A stretch of 64,000 nt of DNA from Vicinamibacterales bacterium (lineage in GTDB: Bacteria; Acidobacteriota; Vicinamibacteria; Vicinamibacterales; 2-12-FULL-66-21). The DNA is taken from positions 1-64,000 of the forward strand of contig DASSPH010000099.1 in the NCBI GenBank assembly GCA_035699745.1, in the 5' to 3' direction. The notes beneath the pieces are model-generated. The model saw only the letters and a list, made by a program, of their open reading frames with translations. It did not search any database and was not told the origin of the DNA. Positions 16,996-30,426 of the stretch are shown here, piece after piece; the first letter of the stretch is position 1; each line of letters begins with the position of its first letter. A program made the translations under genes and the position numbers.

Positions 16996-18124
16996 GGAAG
17001 ATCTGCAGGTCGCCGACGTTGGTGCCGGTCGGCCCGGTGCGAACCAGATCGTCGAGCGCCTCGAAGAAACGGTACGAATCGTGGGCCTGGAGTGCGCGCG
17101 CCGCGTCCAGGCCCTTCTCGCTGGCGCGGGCCAGCGTCCGGTGGTCGACGATCGCGCCGGCCGCGTCCGTCGGACCGTCGACTCCGTCCGTCCCGAAACT
17201 GCCGAAGGCGTACGCTCCGCCGTCGAATGCCCGCGCGAACGCCAGCGCGAACTCCTGATTCCTGCCGCCCGCGCCGGAGGCGGCGGGCTCGAGCTTCACC
17301 GTCGTTTCACCCGAGGCGATGACGCAGAGGCGCGAGGGGCGCTCGCGCACCAGCGGCGAAATGCGCGACGCCAGTGCGGCGGCAGCATCACGCGCTTCGC
17401 CCAGAACCGGCCGATCGATCACCACCACGTCGTAGCCGAGACGCGCCGCCTGCTGCCGCGCCCCGTCCATCGCATCCCGCCGCGATCCGGCAAGGACGAA
17501 CTGCGCGTCCGGCAGCGGCGGGTCCGCGACCGTCGGGCCGGACCCGATGACCGACGGATCGTCCTCGACCGGGGCGTGCACGTCCGAGAGCGCGAAGGTG
17601 ATCGATCGTCCGGCGCGCGCCGCCAGCTTCCCTCCCTTGATCGCGGACAGCCGCTTGCGCACGGCGTTGATCTCGGCGATCGGCAGTCCGCTGCGCAGCA
17701 GCTCGCGCGTCGTCGCGATCTTCTCGTCCATCGTGACGCCGGGCGCGGGTGCGGCGAGCATCGCCGAGGCGCCGCCCGAGAGCAGCACGACCAGGGTCTC
17801 GCCGCGCGCGCGGTTGGCGTCGGCGGCGCGCAGCGCCTCCGCCCCCGCGCGGAAGCTCTCCGCATCCGGCAGCGGATGGCCGCCGCGCGACAGCACGACC
17901 TCACCGACGCGCGATCGGTAGCGCGACATGAACGCGCCGGTCATCGCGGCCGCGGCCTTGCCGGCGGCGACGACGTTCAGCGGGATTGAGCTGGAATCGA
18001 GAACGGGATGCGAGTCGAGGGCGCGAACGAGTAGATCACCAGGGTGGCACGCGCGAAGGGCGGCGCCGAGGATGTCGCGGAGGTCGGAACGAACGCTCAG
18101 TGATAGTTCTTCGGGTCGGACCAA
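16961..18124 (-). CDS. Glycerate 2-kinase, MOFRL/GckA family
   Basis: About 387 residues. Phosphorylates glycerate with ATP in glyoxylate, serine or sugar-acid breakdown. An N-terminal DUF4147 domain carries VVAAGKAAAAMTGAF, LSRGGHPLPDAES, LVVLLSGGASAMLAAPAPGV and NAVRKRLSAIKGGKLA; the C-terminal MOFRL domain carries ASGETTVKL, GAGGRNQEFALA, FGSFGTDGVDGPTDAAGA and GPTGTNVGDL. These are diagnostic. The start is uncertain: the best in-frame codon is TTG at 18124, overlapping the upstream gene's end by 28 nt. No ATG or GTG lies close to the domain start. The extra C-terminal residues after DLQIF overlap the convergent gene. Confidence 0.92.
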   Translation of the reverse strand: MVRPEELSLSVRSDLRDILGAALRACHPGDLLVRALDSHPVLDSSSIPLNVVAAGKAAAAMTGAFMSRYRSRVGEVVLSRGGHPLPDAESFRAGAEALRAADANRARGETLVVLLSGGASAMLAAPAPGVTMDEKIATTRELLRSGLPIAEINAVRKRLSAIKGGKLAARAGRSITFALSDVHAPVEDDPSVIGSGPTVADPPLPDAQFVLAGSRRDAMDGARQQAARLGYDVVVIDRPVLGEARDAAAALASRISPLVRERPSRLCVIASGETTVKLEPAASGAGGRNQEFALAFARAFDGGAYAFGSFGTDGVDGPTDAAGAIVDHRTLARASEKGLDAARALQAHDSYRFFEALDDLVRTGPTGTNVGDLQIFLTSGSSLSLRP

Positions 18125-18378
18125 CCGGAGAGGCCGGTGACGACGTCGAACTTCCGCAGCAGCGTGGTCATCACCTTGTCGGCGTCTTCCTTCGCGCACA
18201 GGTGCTCGAGCTGGTTGAGCACGCGCGTGATGGCGCAGTCGGCGTCGGTGATGGCGCGCTCGGAGTAGTACTCGCGCTGCTGCGCGAGGCACTCGCGATG
18301 CCGGAGAAACTCTTCGCGATAGAAGTCGGCCAGGACCAGCGGGCTCGTAATCCCAATCGGACTGACGACTCGTGCCAT
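18097..18378 (-). CDS. Conserved-looking hypothetical protein
   Basis: 93-residue soluble, mostly helical protein with no signal peptide. Visible features are FYREEFLRHRECLAQQREYY, a TDADCAITRVLNQLEHLCAK segment with two Cys, and KVMTTLLRKFDVVTGLSGW. The start at 18378 is supported by GAGGA 6 nt upstream. It is probably the first gene of a two-gene unit with the glycerate kinase, which it overlaps. No family recognised. Confidence 0.7.
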   Translation of the reverse strand: MARVVSPIGITSPLVLADFYREEFLRHRECLAQQREYYSERAITDADCAITRVLNQLEHLCAKEDADKVMTTLLRKFDVVTGLSGWSDPKNYH

Positions 18379-18460
18379 GCGATTCCTCGCGTGGGGCATA
18401 TGGGGTTGGATAGATCGAGTCTAGACGGGGCCCGGTGAGCTTGTCAACGGGATGTAAAGC

Positions 18461-19351
18461 TCAGCGGACGCTGCGCGCCACCACGAACCCGCCGATGCAG
18501 CCAAGCGCCATGCCGCCGACGACGAGCAGCAGGAGGATCTCGGTTGGCACGAAGGCGACACCGGTGAGCCCGATCGCCTCGGTCATCATGGTGCCGAAGC
18601 GGGCGCGAATGCCCGCAAACGTCACGAGCAGCAGGACTATGGCGGCCAGCGCCCCGAGGCCGCCCTGAACCAACCCCTCCGCGATGAAGGGGCCCCGGAT
18701 GTAGGCGAACGGGGCACCGACGAGCTGCATGATCTCAATTTCGTTACGGCGCGCCATCGCCGTCAGGCGGACCACGTTCGCGACCGTTAGCGCGGCCGCG
18801 ATCGCGAGCAGGAAGATGATCGCGAGGCCGACGGCGCGGATCACGCGCACGGTGGAATTCAATCGCGCGATCCACGTGCGGTCGTATCGCACGTCCGCGA
18901 CGCCTCCCGCGGACGTCAGCGTCGTCGTCAGGTTCTCGATCGCCCCGGGCGCGGATTGCGCCGCCGGATTCAGCCGCACCGCGAACGACGCCGGAAACGG
19001 ATTGCGCTCGAGCGCGGCCGCCGCCGACGCCAGATCCGGGAAGTCGCGTGCGAACTCCTTCCTGGCGTCCTCCTTCGACACCAGCGTGACGCTGGCGGCC
19101 AGGCCGCTCTTCGTGAGCAGTTCGTTGATCGTCGCGATCTGCTGCGGCGGCGCGTCGTCGCGCAGATAGACCGACAGCTCCGCGGCATCGCTCCAGCCGC
19201 CGATGATCCGCTGCAGGTTGGCGTTGACCATCAGGAAGAAGCCGAGCACGAACAGGCCGGCGGCGATGGTGAGCATCGAGAGCAGCGCCGCGCGCTGGCT
19301 GCGCCACAGGCTCTCGAACGCCTCGCTGAAGAAGTACTGCAGGGCGCGCAT
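18461..19351 (-). CDS. ftsX: Cell-division ABC permease FtsX
   Basis: 296-residue permease partner of FtsE, which regulates septal peptidoglycan hydrolases. An N-terminal cytoplasmic segment (FSEAFESLWRSQRAALLS) precedes the first membrane helix (LTIAAGLFVLGFFLMVNA). A periplasmic domain of about 130 residues includes ELSVYLRDDAPPQQIA, and three C-terminal helices follow with RRNEIEIMQLVGAPFAYIRG, the FtsX signature. The length is normal. The ATG shares one base with the ftsE stop (TGATG). Confidence 0.96.
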   Translation of the reverse strand: MRALQYFFSEAFESLWRSQRAALLSMLTIAAGLFVLGFFLMVNANLQRIIGGWSDAAELSVYLRDDAPPQQIATINELLTKSGLAASVTLVSKEDARKEFARDFPDLASAAAALERNPFPASFAVRLNPAAQSAPGAIENLTTTLTSAGGVADVRYDRTWIARLNSTVRVIRAVGLAIIFLLAIAAALTVANVVRLTAMARRNEIEIMQLVGAPFAYIRGPFIAEGLVQGGLGALAAIVLLLVTFAGIRARFGTMMTEAIGLTGVAFVPTEILLLLVVGGMALGCIGGFVVARSVR

Positions 19352-20010
19352 CAGGTGACCTCGACGATGCTGCCGCGGTCCAGCGTCAGGGTGCGCCGCC
19401 CGACGCGGCGAATCAGCTCGCGGTCGTGCGTCGCGACCAGCACGGTGGTCCCGCGGGCGTTGATCTCGCGGAACAGGTTCATGATCTCGAGCGAGAGATC
19501 GGGATCGAGATTGCCGGTGGGCTCGTCGGCGAGAATGATCACCGGATCGTTGACGAGCGCGCGGGCGATGGCGATGCGCTGCTGCTCGCCGCCCGACAGC
19601 TCGAGCGGAAAGGCGTTCATGCGGTGCTGCAGGCCGACCCACTTCAACACCTGGAACGTCCGGCGCTGCTGCTGCGTGGACGGCATCCCGAGCACGCGCG
19701 GCACGAAGGCGACGTTGTCGAGCACGGTCTTGTTCGGCAGCAGCTTGAAGTCCTGGAAGACGAACCCCAGCGATCGGCGGTACGCCTGGACCTGATTGGG
19801 CGACAGCTGCGCCAGATCGCGTCCGCCGACCACGAGGCGCCCTTCGGTGGGCACGTCCTGCCGCAGCAGCAGCCGCAGCAGCGTGGACTTCCCCGCGCCG
19901 CTCGGGCCGGTGAGGAAGACGAACTCCCCTTTGTCGACGCGGAGCGACAGCTCGCGAAGCGCATACACGCCGCGGCTGTACAGCTTCGAGATCCTCTGCG
20001 CCTCGATCAT
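19351..20010 (-). CDS. ftsE: Cell-division ABC ATPase FtsE
   Basis: 219-residue ATPase. Walker A TGPSGAGKSTLL, Q-loop FVFQDFKLLPNKTV, signature [17 protein letters not shown], Walker [15 protein letters not shown] and H-loop ATHDREL are complete. It powers FtsX and links divisome state to cell-wall hydrolysis. It lies 13 nt downstream of gatB on the same strand, so gatB-ftsE-ftsX may be one transcript. Confidence 0.97.
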   Translation of the reverse strand: MIEAQRISKLYSRGVYALRELSLRVDKGEFVFLTGPSGAGKSTLLRLLLRQDVPTEGRLVVGGRDLAQLSPNQVQAYRRSLGFVFQDFKLLPNKTVLDNVAFVPRVLGMPSTQQQRRTFQVLKWVGLQHRMNAFPLELSGGEQQRIAIARALVNDPVIILADEPTGNLDPDLSLEIMNLFREINARGTTVLVATHDRELIRRVGRRTLTLDRGSIVEVT

Positions 20011-20023
20011 GGCTCCCGTTCGT

Positions 20024-21484
<1,461 letters not shown>

Positions 21485-21512
21485 GCGGACACGATTGTAT
21501 TTGGAAATCCGC

Positions 21513-22559
21513 TCATTGCGGCACGATTCGCTTGAACGCCTGCACCACCGCGGCGTCGAACTGCGTGCCGGCGCAGCGCTCGAGCTCGGCCAGCGCTTCA
21601 TGCTCGGTGACGGCGTCGCGGAACACCCGCGGGCGCGTCATGGTGTCGAACGCATCGGCCACGGCGATGATGCGCGCCCCCAGCGCGACGTCCGAGGCCG
21701 GGCTGCCGTTGGGATACCCCAGGCCGTCGACGCGCTCGTGCGCGTCGCGGACGAGCTCCGAGGCGGCGGCAAGATACGGCACCGGCGCGATCAGATCGGC
21801 GGCGATCTGCGGATGCTGCCGGATGACGTCCTGCTCCTCGACGCTGAGCGGCGCCGGCTTCCGCAGCACCGCTTCGGGCATCGCCAGCTTGCCGACGTCG
21901 TGCAGCAGCGCCGCCCGCTCGAGCGCCGCCAGGTCTTCCGGCGGCAGGTGCATCGCGCAGCCGACGCTCGCGGCGAGCGCCGCCACCCGATAGGCGTGCG
22001 CGTAGGCGTCGGGATCGGCCAGCGTCAAGGCAGACAGCAGCGCGTCGAGCGATGCGTCGGAATCGACGGTCAGCGACGCGAGCGCCGCCGACAGGCGCTG
22101 GCGCCTGGTCTCCACCTCGCCGTCGAGCGACGCGCGCCAGCGCCGCGATTCGCATGCCGCCCGGTGCCAGTCGAGACCGCGCAGCACCGACTCGCGCAGC
22201 CGGTCGCGGCCGAACGGCTTGGTCAGGTAATCGACGACCCCCTGGCGCAGACTGCTGACCGCGGAGCCGACGTCCTGCACGCCGGTCGCCATGATCACGG
22301 CCGTGTCGGGCGCGTCGTGGCGGATCTGCTGCGCCAGCCAGAGGCCGTCGCGTCCCGGCATGCGGATGTCGCAGAGCGCGACCGCGGGCGCACTGTCGTG
22401 CACGCGTTCGAGCGCTTCGCTGGCCGATGCCGCGGTGCGCACGACGTAGCCGCCGCTGGCGAGCCAGCGCGCGATCAACTCGCGGATGCCGGCCTCGTCG
22501 TCCACGACGAGAACCGACGGCGGCAGCGCCGGCGGCGGTGGCGCGGTGGCGTGTTCCAT
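21513..22559 (-). CDS. Response regulator with HD-GYP phosphodiesterase domain
   Basis: 348 residues. A receiver domain (SVLVVDDEAGIRELIARWL, phospho-Asp in LCDIRMPGRDG, Lys in YLTKPFG) is joined to an HD-GYP domain (ALLHDVGKLAMPEAVL, RQHPQIAADLI, AHERVDGLGYPNG, IIAVADAFDTMT). HD-GYP proteins hydrolyse cyclic di-GMP and control motility, adhesion or biofilm. The usual HHE before the GYP loop reads AHE here, a small deviation. The start at 22559 is chosen from domain position; no Shine-Dalgarno is evident. It stands 115 nt from a sigma-54 activator on the same strand and lies immediately upstream of gatB. Confidence 0.9.
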   Translation of the reverse strand: MEHATAPPPPALPPSVLVVDDEAGIRELIARWLASGGYVVRTAASASEALERVHDSAPAVALCDIRMPGRDGLWLAQQIRHDAPDTAVIMATGVQDVGSAVSSLRQGVVDYLTKPFGRDRLRESVLRGLDWHRAACESRRWRASLDGEVETRRQRLSAALASLTVDSDASLDALLSALTLADPDAYAHAYRVAALAASVGCAMHLPPEDLAALERAALLHDVGKLAMPEAVLRKPAPLSVEEQDVIRQHPQIAADLIAPVPYLAAASELVRDAHERVDGLGYPNGSPASDVALGARIIAVADAFDTMTRPRVFRDAVTEHEALAELERCAGTQFDAAVVQAFKRIVPQ

Positions 22560-22674
22560 ACTCGATCGCGCTGCAAGCCCTCCGCCATCGCGGCCCCTGC
22601 GAAAGCGGCGCGCGCCGGCGGGCGGCATCGCCGTGTGCGCCCGAAGCGCCCGCGCCGCGCACGCGTGTGCGGCG

Positions 22675-24101
<1,427 letters not shown>

Positions 24102-24105
<4 letters not shown>

Positions 24106-26471
24106 ACGCACTCCTTGGAGATTCCGCGCAGCGCCCCCCGGAGCGCCGCCAGTTCGAATGGAGGGGCCACCCCCTCGGTTCCCGAGGCTTCCGACATGAG
24201 GATCAGCGCCGCATGGCCGCCGCCGGCCGCGAACGCGTCGCGCCATCCCGCCGGATCGGCGGCGATGAAGGCGTGGTCCACCAGGGCGACGTCGCCGCTG
24301 CCCGACGCCAGCCGCCCGCGCGCGTCGTCGGCGCTCTCCGCCGTGGTCACGTCGTGCCCCCATCCGGCCAGCGCCGCGGCGACGTAATCGCGCTCCGTCG
24401 GATCGCGGTGCGCCACCAGCACACGCAGCCGATCCTCCTGGCTGCGCGCCGGCAGCAGCACCTTGAACGTCGTCCCCTGCCCGACGCGGCTCTCGACCGA
24501 GATCTGGCCGCCGTGGTCGCGGACGATGCCGTAGCAGATGCTGAGGCCGAGCCCGGTGCCCTCCCCGACCTCGCGCGTGGTGAAGAACGGATCGAAGATG
24601 CGCCGCAGGTTCTCTTCCGGAATCCCGTGGCCGGTGTCGGCAATGAAGATTTCGATCGCGTCCGCGTCGGGCACGCGGCGCGCGCCGACGCTGATGCGCC
24701 GCACCGTCCGGGCGCGCATCGCCTGCTCCGCGTTCAGCAGCAGGTTGAGCAGCGCCTGCTGCAGCTGGCCGCCGTCCCCCAGCACCGCCGGCAGGCCGCT
24801 CTCGAAGCGCGACTCGACTTCGATGGCGTTGAGGCGGAACTCGTACGCGCGCAGCGACAGCACGCGCGTCATCAGGTCGGCGACGTCCTGTTCCGAGCGC
24901 GCCGCCGACTGCCGGCGCGCGAAGGCGAGCAGGTTGCGGACGATCTTCGCGGCGCGTTCAGATTCCTCCGCGATGCGGCGGAGATCGTGGGCCAGCCCGC
25001 TCGGGGCCGGCGCCCCGGACTCGTCCGCCTCGCGCACCTCCTCCTGCAGGAGCTGCGCGTAGCCGATCACGCTGGTGAGCGGATTGTTGAGTTCGTGCGC
25101 GACGCCGGCGACGAGCTGGCCGATCGCCGAGAGCTTCTCCGCCTGCAGCAGCTGCGCCTGGGTGGCCTTCAACCGCTCGACCGTCGCGAGCAGCCGCCCG
25201 TTGGTGGCCGCCAGTTCGTCGCTCATCTGCCGCATGCGGCGCGCGGTCTGAATCTCGAGCGTGACGTCCTTCGCGATCTGCACGATCGCGGCGCCGCCCG
25301 GCGCTTCCGGCACCGGGCAGGTGGTCACGTTGTAGATCCGCTCGCCCGGACGGGTGACCTCGCCGTGCTCGCACACGCTGCCGGTCGCGTGCCCCACCGC
25401 GCAGTCGGGATACTTGCCGCCGCACAGGCCGACCGCGTCGCACGTGAGCCCGCGAAGCGCGGTGACGGGCAGCCCCAGCGCGGCGGCGAGCGCGGTATTC
25501 CCGCGCAGCAGCCGCCCCTGCTGGTTGAAGACGGCGATCGGATCGCTGATCGCGTCGAACGTCGCCTCCCACTCCTGCTTGGCCGCGCGGATGAAGGTGT
25601 GCAGCCGCGCGTTCTGGACGCCGACCGCCGCCTGGTTGGCAATGACGCAGACGACGCGCTCGTCGTCGGCGGTGAAGCGCCCCGGCTCGGGACTGGCGAT
25701 GGAGAGCACGCCGATGAGGTCCTCGCCCGCGAACATCGGCACGCTCAACGCCGAACACACCGGCAGGTCCGCCGCGGTCGCCGGGTCGAGGCCGTCGTGG
25801 AGATTGCTGATGCGGACCGGCGCGCGCGTCGCCAGGACGCGATCGCTCGGCCGGGGGTTCTGCGCGGTGAACGTCGACCACTGGCGCGATACCGCCTCCG
25901 GCGCGCTGACGACGCGCAGGTCGTAGTCGCCGGTCGCCGGGTTGAGCAGGCGCGCCGCGCCGCAATCGAGGCGCATCCCGCGCATCAGCCGGCGCAGCAC
26001 GCGGTGGAGCAGCTCCTCGGGTTCGAGCAGGTGGCGCAGCTCCTCGCCGACGTCGTTGATCAGTTGCTGTTCCCACAGCAGCCGCCGGTTCGACAGCACC
26101 ACGCTGCGGTGCTCGAGCGCCCGCTCCACCGTGGCGAAGAGCTGATCGACCTGGAACGGCTTGGGAACGAAGGCGAAGGCATCGAGGTCGTAGGCGTCCA
26201 GCGCGGACGCCAGCGACGCGGCCCCGGAGATGACGACGATCTCGGTCTCGAGCGACTGCGCGCGGATGGCGCGGATGGCGTCGAACCCCGATTCGCCGCC
26301 GAGCATCAAATCGATGACCGCGAGCTGGAAGATCTCGCGATCGATCAGCTGCCGGGCAGCGGCGAGCGTGGCGGCGCGGCTGACCGCGTAACCGCGCTGC
26401 TGCGCCTCGAGCGACAGCATTTCGAGCAAGGCGATGTCGTCCTCGACGATCAGAACGGTGGGCGTGTTCAC
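24102..26471 (-). CDS. Multidomain histidine kinase with receiver, GAF and Cys-rich PAS
   Basis: About 789 residues, cytoplasmic (no membrane helix). Order: receiver (TVLIVEDDIALLEMLSLEAQ, Asp54), GAF (about 135-290), PAS (about 300-405), HisKA with GQLVAGVAHELNNPLTSVIG (His459), HATPase (LLNLLLNAEQAM, DTGHGIPEE, GEGTGLGLSICYGIV) and a C-terminal degenerate receiver that keeps LVDH but lacks the conserved Lys-Pro. The PAS domain has five Cys between residues 344 and 385, suggesting a redox or metal signal. GTG 26471 is chosen from domain position; GTG 26513 is also possible. Its 3' end overlaps the NtrC-type partner by 4 nt. Confidence 0.92.
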
Positions 26472-26600
26472 GGTGCCCGACGGTTGAGCAAGAGATGGAC
26501 CGCAACCGCACACCGGCGGGACCGGTGGATTTGCCGGGAAATCGGCGCCGCGCCGGCCGGACGCCCGGGGGGATGTTTCAGCGCTGAAACGCGCGGTGTT

Positions 26601-27947
<1,347 letters not shown>

Positions 27948-27976
27948 GGGGGTAAGTGTATGACGAGAGGACTTGA

Positions 27977-27994
27977 CCCGATAAGGTGATCGGG
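27977..27994. promoter_or_regulatory. Inverted repeat over promoter of SpoIID-like gene
   Basis: CCCGAT at 27977-27982 and ATCGGG at 27989-27994 form a 6-6-6 inverted repeat covering TAAGGT (27982-27987), a -10-like element 8 nt before the GTG at 27996. It could be an operator; with 6-nt arms chance is not excluded. Confidence 0.3.
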
Positions 27995-27995
27995 G

Positions 27996-28958
27996 GTGCG
28001 CGGCGTGCTGACGGTGCGAAGAGTGCTGGTGCTCGGAGTGGTCGGAATGAGCGCCTGTGTGGCTCATCCGGGGCGGGTGATGCTTCCCGGATCGGTCGCG
28101 CGGGCGACCCCCGCGTCAGTGCGGGTGCAGGTGCGCGAAGGCAAGGCCCTCGTCGTCCGCGAGGTTCCGCTCGAGCGCTATGTGATCGCGGCGGCGTTGT
28201 CGGAGGTCCATCCCGCGCCGGGCGAGGATGCGCTGGCGGCCCGCATCTACGAGGTGCAGAGCGTCATCGCCCGCAGCTATGCGGCGGCGAATCGCGGGCG
28301 CCATGCCAGGGACGGATTCGATCTCTGTTCGACCACGCATTGTCAGGTGTACGAGCCGGCGCGTCTCACCACGTCGCGCTGGGCGTCGATCGCCCGCAGT
28401 GCGGCGCAGCGGACCGAAGGCGAAGTGCTCTGGTTCGCCGACGCGCCGGCGCGGGCGGTCTTTCATGCAGACTGCGGCGGCCACACCAGCGCCGCCGGCG
28501 CCGTGTGGGGCGGTGTGGCGCCGGCCTATCTCGCGGCGCGCCAGGACGCCGTGGATCCCGGCGCGCACGCGATGTGGACCTACGAGGCGGGCGCCGACGC
28601 GCTGCGCGCCGCGCTCAACGCGGACGTCCGGACGGCGGTCGGCGCCAGGCTCGACCGCATCGAGGTCGCCGGCCGGGACGGCGCCGGACGCGCCGAGCAG
28701 ATCGTGCTCCGCGGCAGCCGGACGTTCGTCGTCCGCGGCGAGGTCTTTCGGGACATCGTGACCCGCCGGCTCGGCGCGCGCTCGCTGCGCAGCACGCTGT
28801 TCTCCGTCAGCAGATCCGGCCGCACGTTCGTGTTCTCGGGCAAGGGATTCGGCCATGGCGTGGGCCTCTGCCAGGCCGGCGCGATCGCGCGTCTGCGCGC
28901 GGGCCAGAGTCCCGCCCAGGTCCTCGAGTTCTATTTCCCGGGCACGTCGCTGCATTAG
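27996..28958 (+). CDS. SpoIID/LytB-domain lipoprotein
   Basis: 320 residues. The N-terminus VLVLGVVGMSAC is a lipobox, so it is probably anchored in an envelope membrane. The SpoIID/LytB domain is recognised by VPLERYVIAAALSEVHP, YEVQSVIARSYAAANRGRH, FDLCSTTHCQVY, TEGEVLWFADAPARAVFHAD, CGGHTSAAGAVW and GKGFGHGVGLCQAGA. Relatives are lytic transglycosylases or amidase enhancers acting on denuded peptidoglycan. There is no sporulation context, as usual in diderm bacteria. The GTG at 27996 fits the signal sequence. It converges with the DUF4159 gene with only 5 nt between the ends. Confidence 0.9.
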   Translation: MRGVLTVRRVLVLGVVGMSACVAHPGRVMLPGSVARATPASVRVQVREGKALVVREVPLERYVIAAALSEVHPAPGEDALAARIYEVQSVIARSYAAANRGRHARDGFDLCSTTHCQVYEPARLTTSRWASIARSAAQRTEGEVLWFADAPARAVFHADCGGHTSAAGAVWGGVAPAYLAARQDAVDPGAHAMWTYEAGADALRAALNADVRTAVGARLDRIEVAGRDGAGRAEQIVLRGSRTFVVRGEVFRDIVTRRLGARSLRSTLFSVSRSGRTFVFSGKGFGHGVGLCQAGAIARLRAGQSPAQVLEFYFPGTSLH

Positions 28959-28963
28959 GGCAT

Positions 28964-29623
28964 CTACGCCGTCATCGCGTACACCACGATGTTCACCGCG
29001 AACTTCGTGTTGTCCTCTCGCTGGAAGCGCTTGTTGCGCCAGTCGTAGTCCCACTCGCAGCCGTAGTCCTTGTTCGAGTACAGCACGCCGATCCGACCGC
29101 GATGCTCGACGGCCCGGAGATAGTCGTGGACGATGTCGTCCCCCCAGCCGTTCAGCTCGTGGGAGGTGGTCGGCGGCCCGTCGGGAAACTGGAAGAAGCA
29201 GCGATAGAGCGCGTGCGTGCCGGGCAGCTTGGCCAGCGTTCCGGCGCCGGGAAAGATCGTGCGCATCTCCTGCTCGAAGCTCTTGGCGTAGAGCCCGTTG
29301 ATGTCATGGTTGCAGTCGTCGGAGAAGAGGAAGCCCCCCTGCTGCACGAACCGCTCGAGCTGCGCGCGCTCCTCGCGCGAGAAGCGAACGAGCTTGTGGC
29401 CGGTCATGAACAGGAACGGAAAGGCCAGCAGTTCTTTGGAATCCGCCGCGATCACCACTTCCTCGCCGAACACCGGGATGGTCGTGTACTCGACCAGGGA
29501 ATTGAGCACGTTCGCCGCAACCTTGGGGTTGTAGTCCCAGTCGCCCGAGTCGTAGCGGAGGCGCGCGAAGACGAACTCCGATGGCTTCGGCCGTCCCGCC
29601 TGGACGGCCGGAAACGATTCCAT
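28964..29623 (-). CDS. DUF4159 domain protein
   Basis: 219 residues forming a single DUF4159 domain, a glutamine-amidotransferase-like fold: FVFARLRYDSGDWDYNPKVA, LLAFPFLFMTGHKLVRFSRE, LERFVQQGGFLFSDDCNHDI, YRCFFQFPDGPPTTSHELNG and GVLYSNKDYGCEWDYDWR. Usually found next to MoxR/BatA-like or uncharacterised envelope genes; catalytic activity is unknown. No signal peptide is evident with this start, whereas many relatives are exported. The ATG at 29621-29623 lacks a Shine-Dalgarno and is preceded by TAAGAT (29635-29630) with a 6-nt spacer. Confidence 0.88.
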   Translation of the reverse strand: MESFPAVQAGRPKPSEFVFARLRYDSGDWDYNPKVAANVLNSLVEYTTIPVFGEEVVIAADSKELLAFPFLFMTGHKLVRFSREERAQLERFVQQGGFLFSDDCNHDINGLYAKSFEQEMRTIFPGAGTLAKLPGTHALYRCFFQFPDGPPTTSHELNGWGDDIVHDYLRAVEHRGRIGVLYSNKDYGCEWDYDWRNKRFQREDNTKFAVNIVVYAMTA

Positions 29624-29629
29624 CCGCGT

Positions 29630-29652
29630 ATCTTACCGCCCCGTCCTATAAT
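29630..29652. promoter_or_regulatory. Back-to-back -10 elements between DUF4159 and ECF sigma genes
   Basis: Minus strand TAAGAT (29635-29630), 6 nt from the DUF4159 ATG. Plus strand TATAAT (29647-29652), a perfect -10, about 60 nt before the ECF sigma start at 29713. The two divergent promoters share 11 nt of DNA between hexamers. No strong -35 was found for either. Confidence 0.55.
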
Positions 29653-29712
29653 GGGGCGACCGGGCCGGCACGGCTTTGGCGGTAAACGCCGGAGGCGCTG
29701 CGGCGTATTTTC

Positions 29713-30426
29713 ATGTCAGGAACGTCACCGGCCCTCGCCGCCGCGCGTGAAGCGGATGCCGCCGCTGCCTCTGCCGTCAAGGCCTCGCAGGCTGCGGGCG
29801 AGCTGGATCGCGCGCGCGAGCGGTACGCGGAGCTGGTCGCGCGGCACCAGCGCCGCGCCGCGCGGATCGCGTATCACTACCTGCGCGATTCCGCCGAGGC
29901 GGACGAGGCGGTGCAGGACGCGTTCGTGAAGGCGTACCAGCACCTCGCGTCGTTCCGCGAAGAGCTGCCGTTCGACGTGTGGTTCACGCGCATCCTGATC
30001 AACGGGTGTCTGGATCGCATCAAGGCGCGCACCCGCCGGGAACGGTGGCTGCTGCCGATGTCGGGCAGGCCCGGAACGCGATCGGGCCAGGGCGCGGCCG
30101 GCGACCACGCGCCGGCCGACCGGGATCTGACCGACCGGGTCGCCGCCGGCGGCCTGTCGCCGGAACAGGCGCTGCTCGGACGCGAGCGCCGGCGGGCGAT
30201 TGCCGCCGCGCTGTCGAGGCTGCCCGAGCGCCAGCGCTCGGTGTTCGTGCTGAGCCACGTGGAAGGTCGAACGTCGCGGGAAGTGAGCGCGCTGACGGGT
30301 CTGAACGAATCGACGGTCCGCGTGCACCTGTTTCGAGCGATTCGTAAGTTGAGGGCGCTGCTGGCGCATGACACCGCCGCCGGCGCCCCGGGGGAGCTGA
30401 AAGGAAAACGCCGTGTCACTTCTTGA
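29713..30426 (+). CDS. ECF RNA polymerase sigma factor (second module)
   Basis: 237 residues. Region 2: YAELVARHQRRAARIAYHYL, DEAVQDAFVKAYQHLASFRE and PFDVWFTRILINGCLDRIKA. Region 4: LSRLPERQRSVFVLSHVEG and EVSALTGLNESTVRVHLFRA. The linker is longer than usual and Gly/Arg-rich. An N-terminal Ala-rich extension of about 30 residues precedes region 2. It overlaps the anti-sigma gene by 14 nt, which is followed with a 4-nt overlap by ispH. Confidence 0.93.
   Translation: MSGTSPALAAAREADAAAASAVKASQAAGELDRARERYAELVARHQRRAARIAYHYLRDSAEADEAVQDAFVKAYQHLASFREELPFDVWFTRILINGCLDRIKARTRRERWLLPMSGRPGTRSGQGAAGDHAPADRDLTDRVAAGGLSPEQALLGRERRRAIAAALSRLPERQRSVFVLSHVEGRTSREVSALTGLNESTVRVHLFRAIRKLRALLAHDTAAGAPGELKGKRRVTS

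Noticed and set aside
27996-28958. Sporulation gene
   Set aside because: The SpoIID/LytB domain is widespread in non-sporulating bacteria; no other sporulation gene is present.
29635-29652. tRNA or small RNA between DUF4159 and the ECF sigma gene
   Set aside because: The 89-nt gap shows promoter elements but no cloverleaf or terminator-type hairpin.
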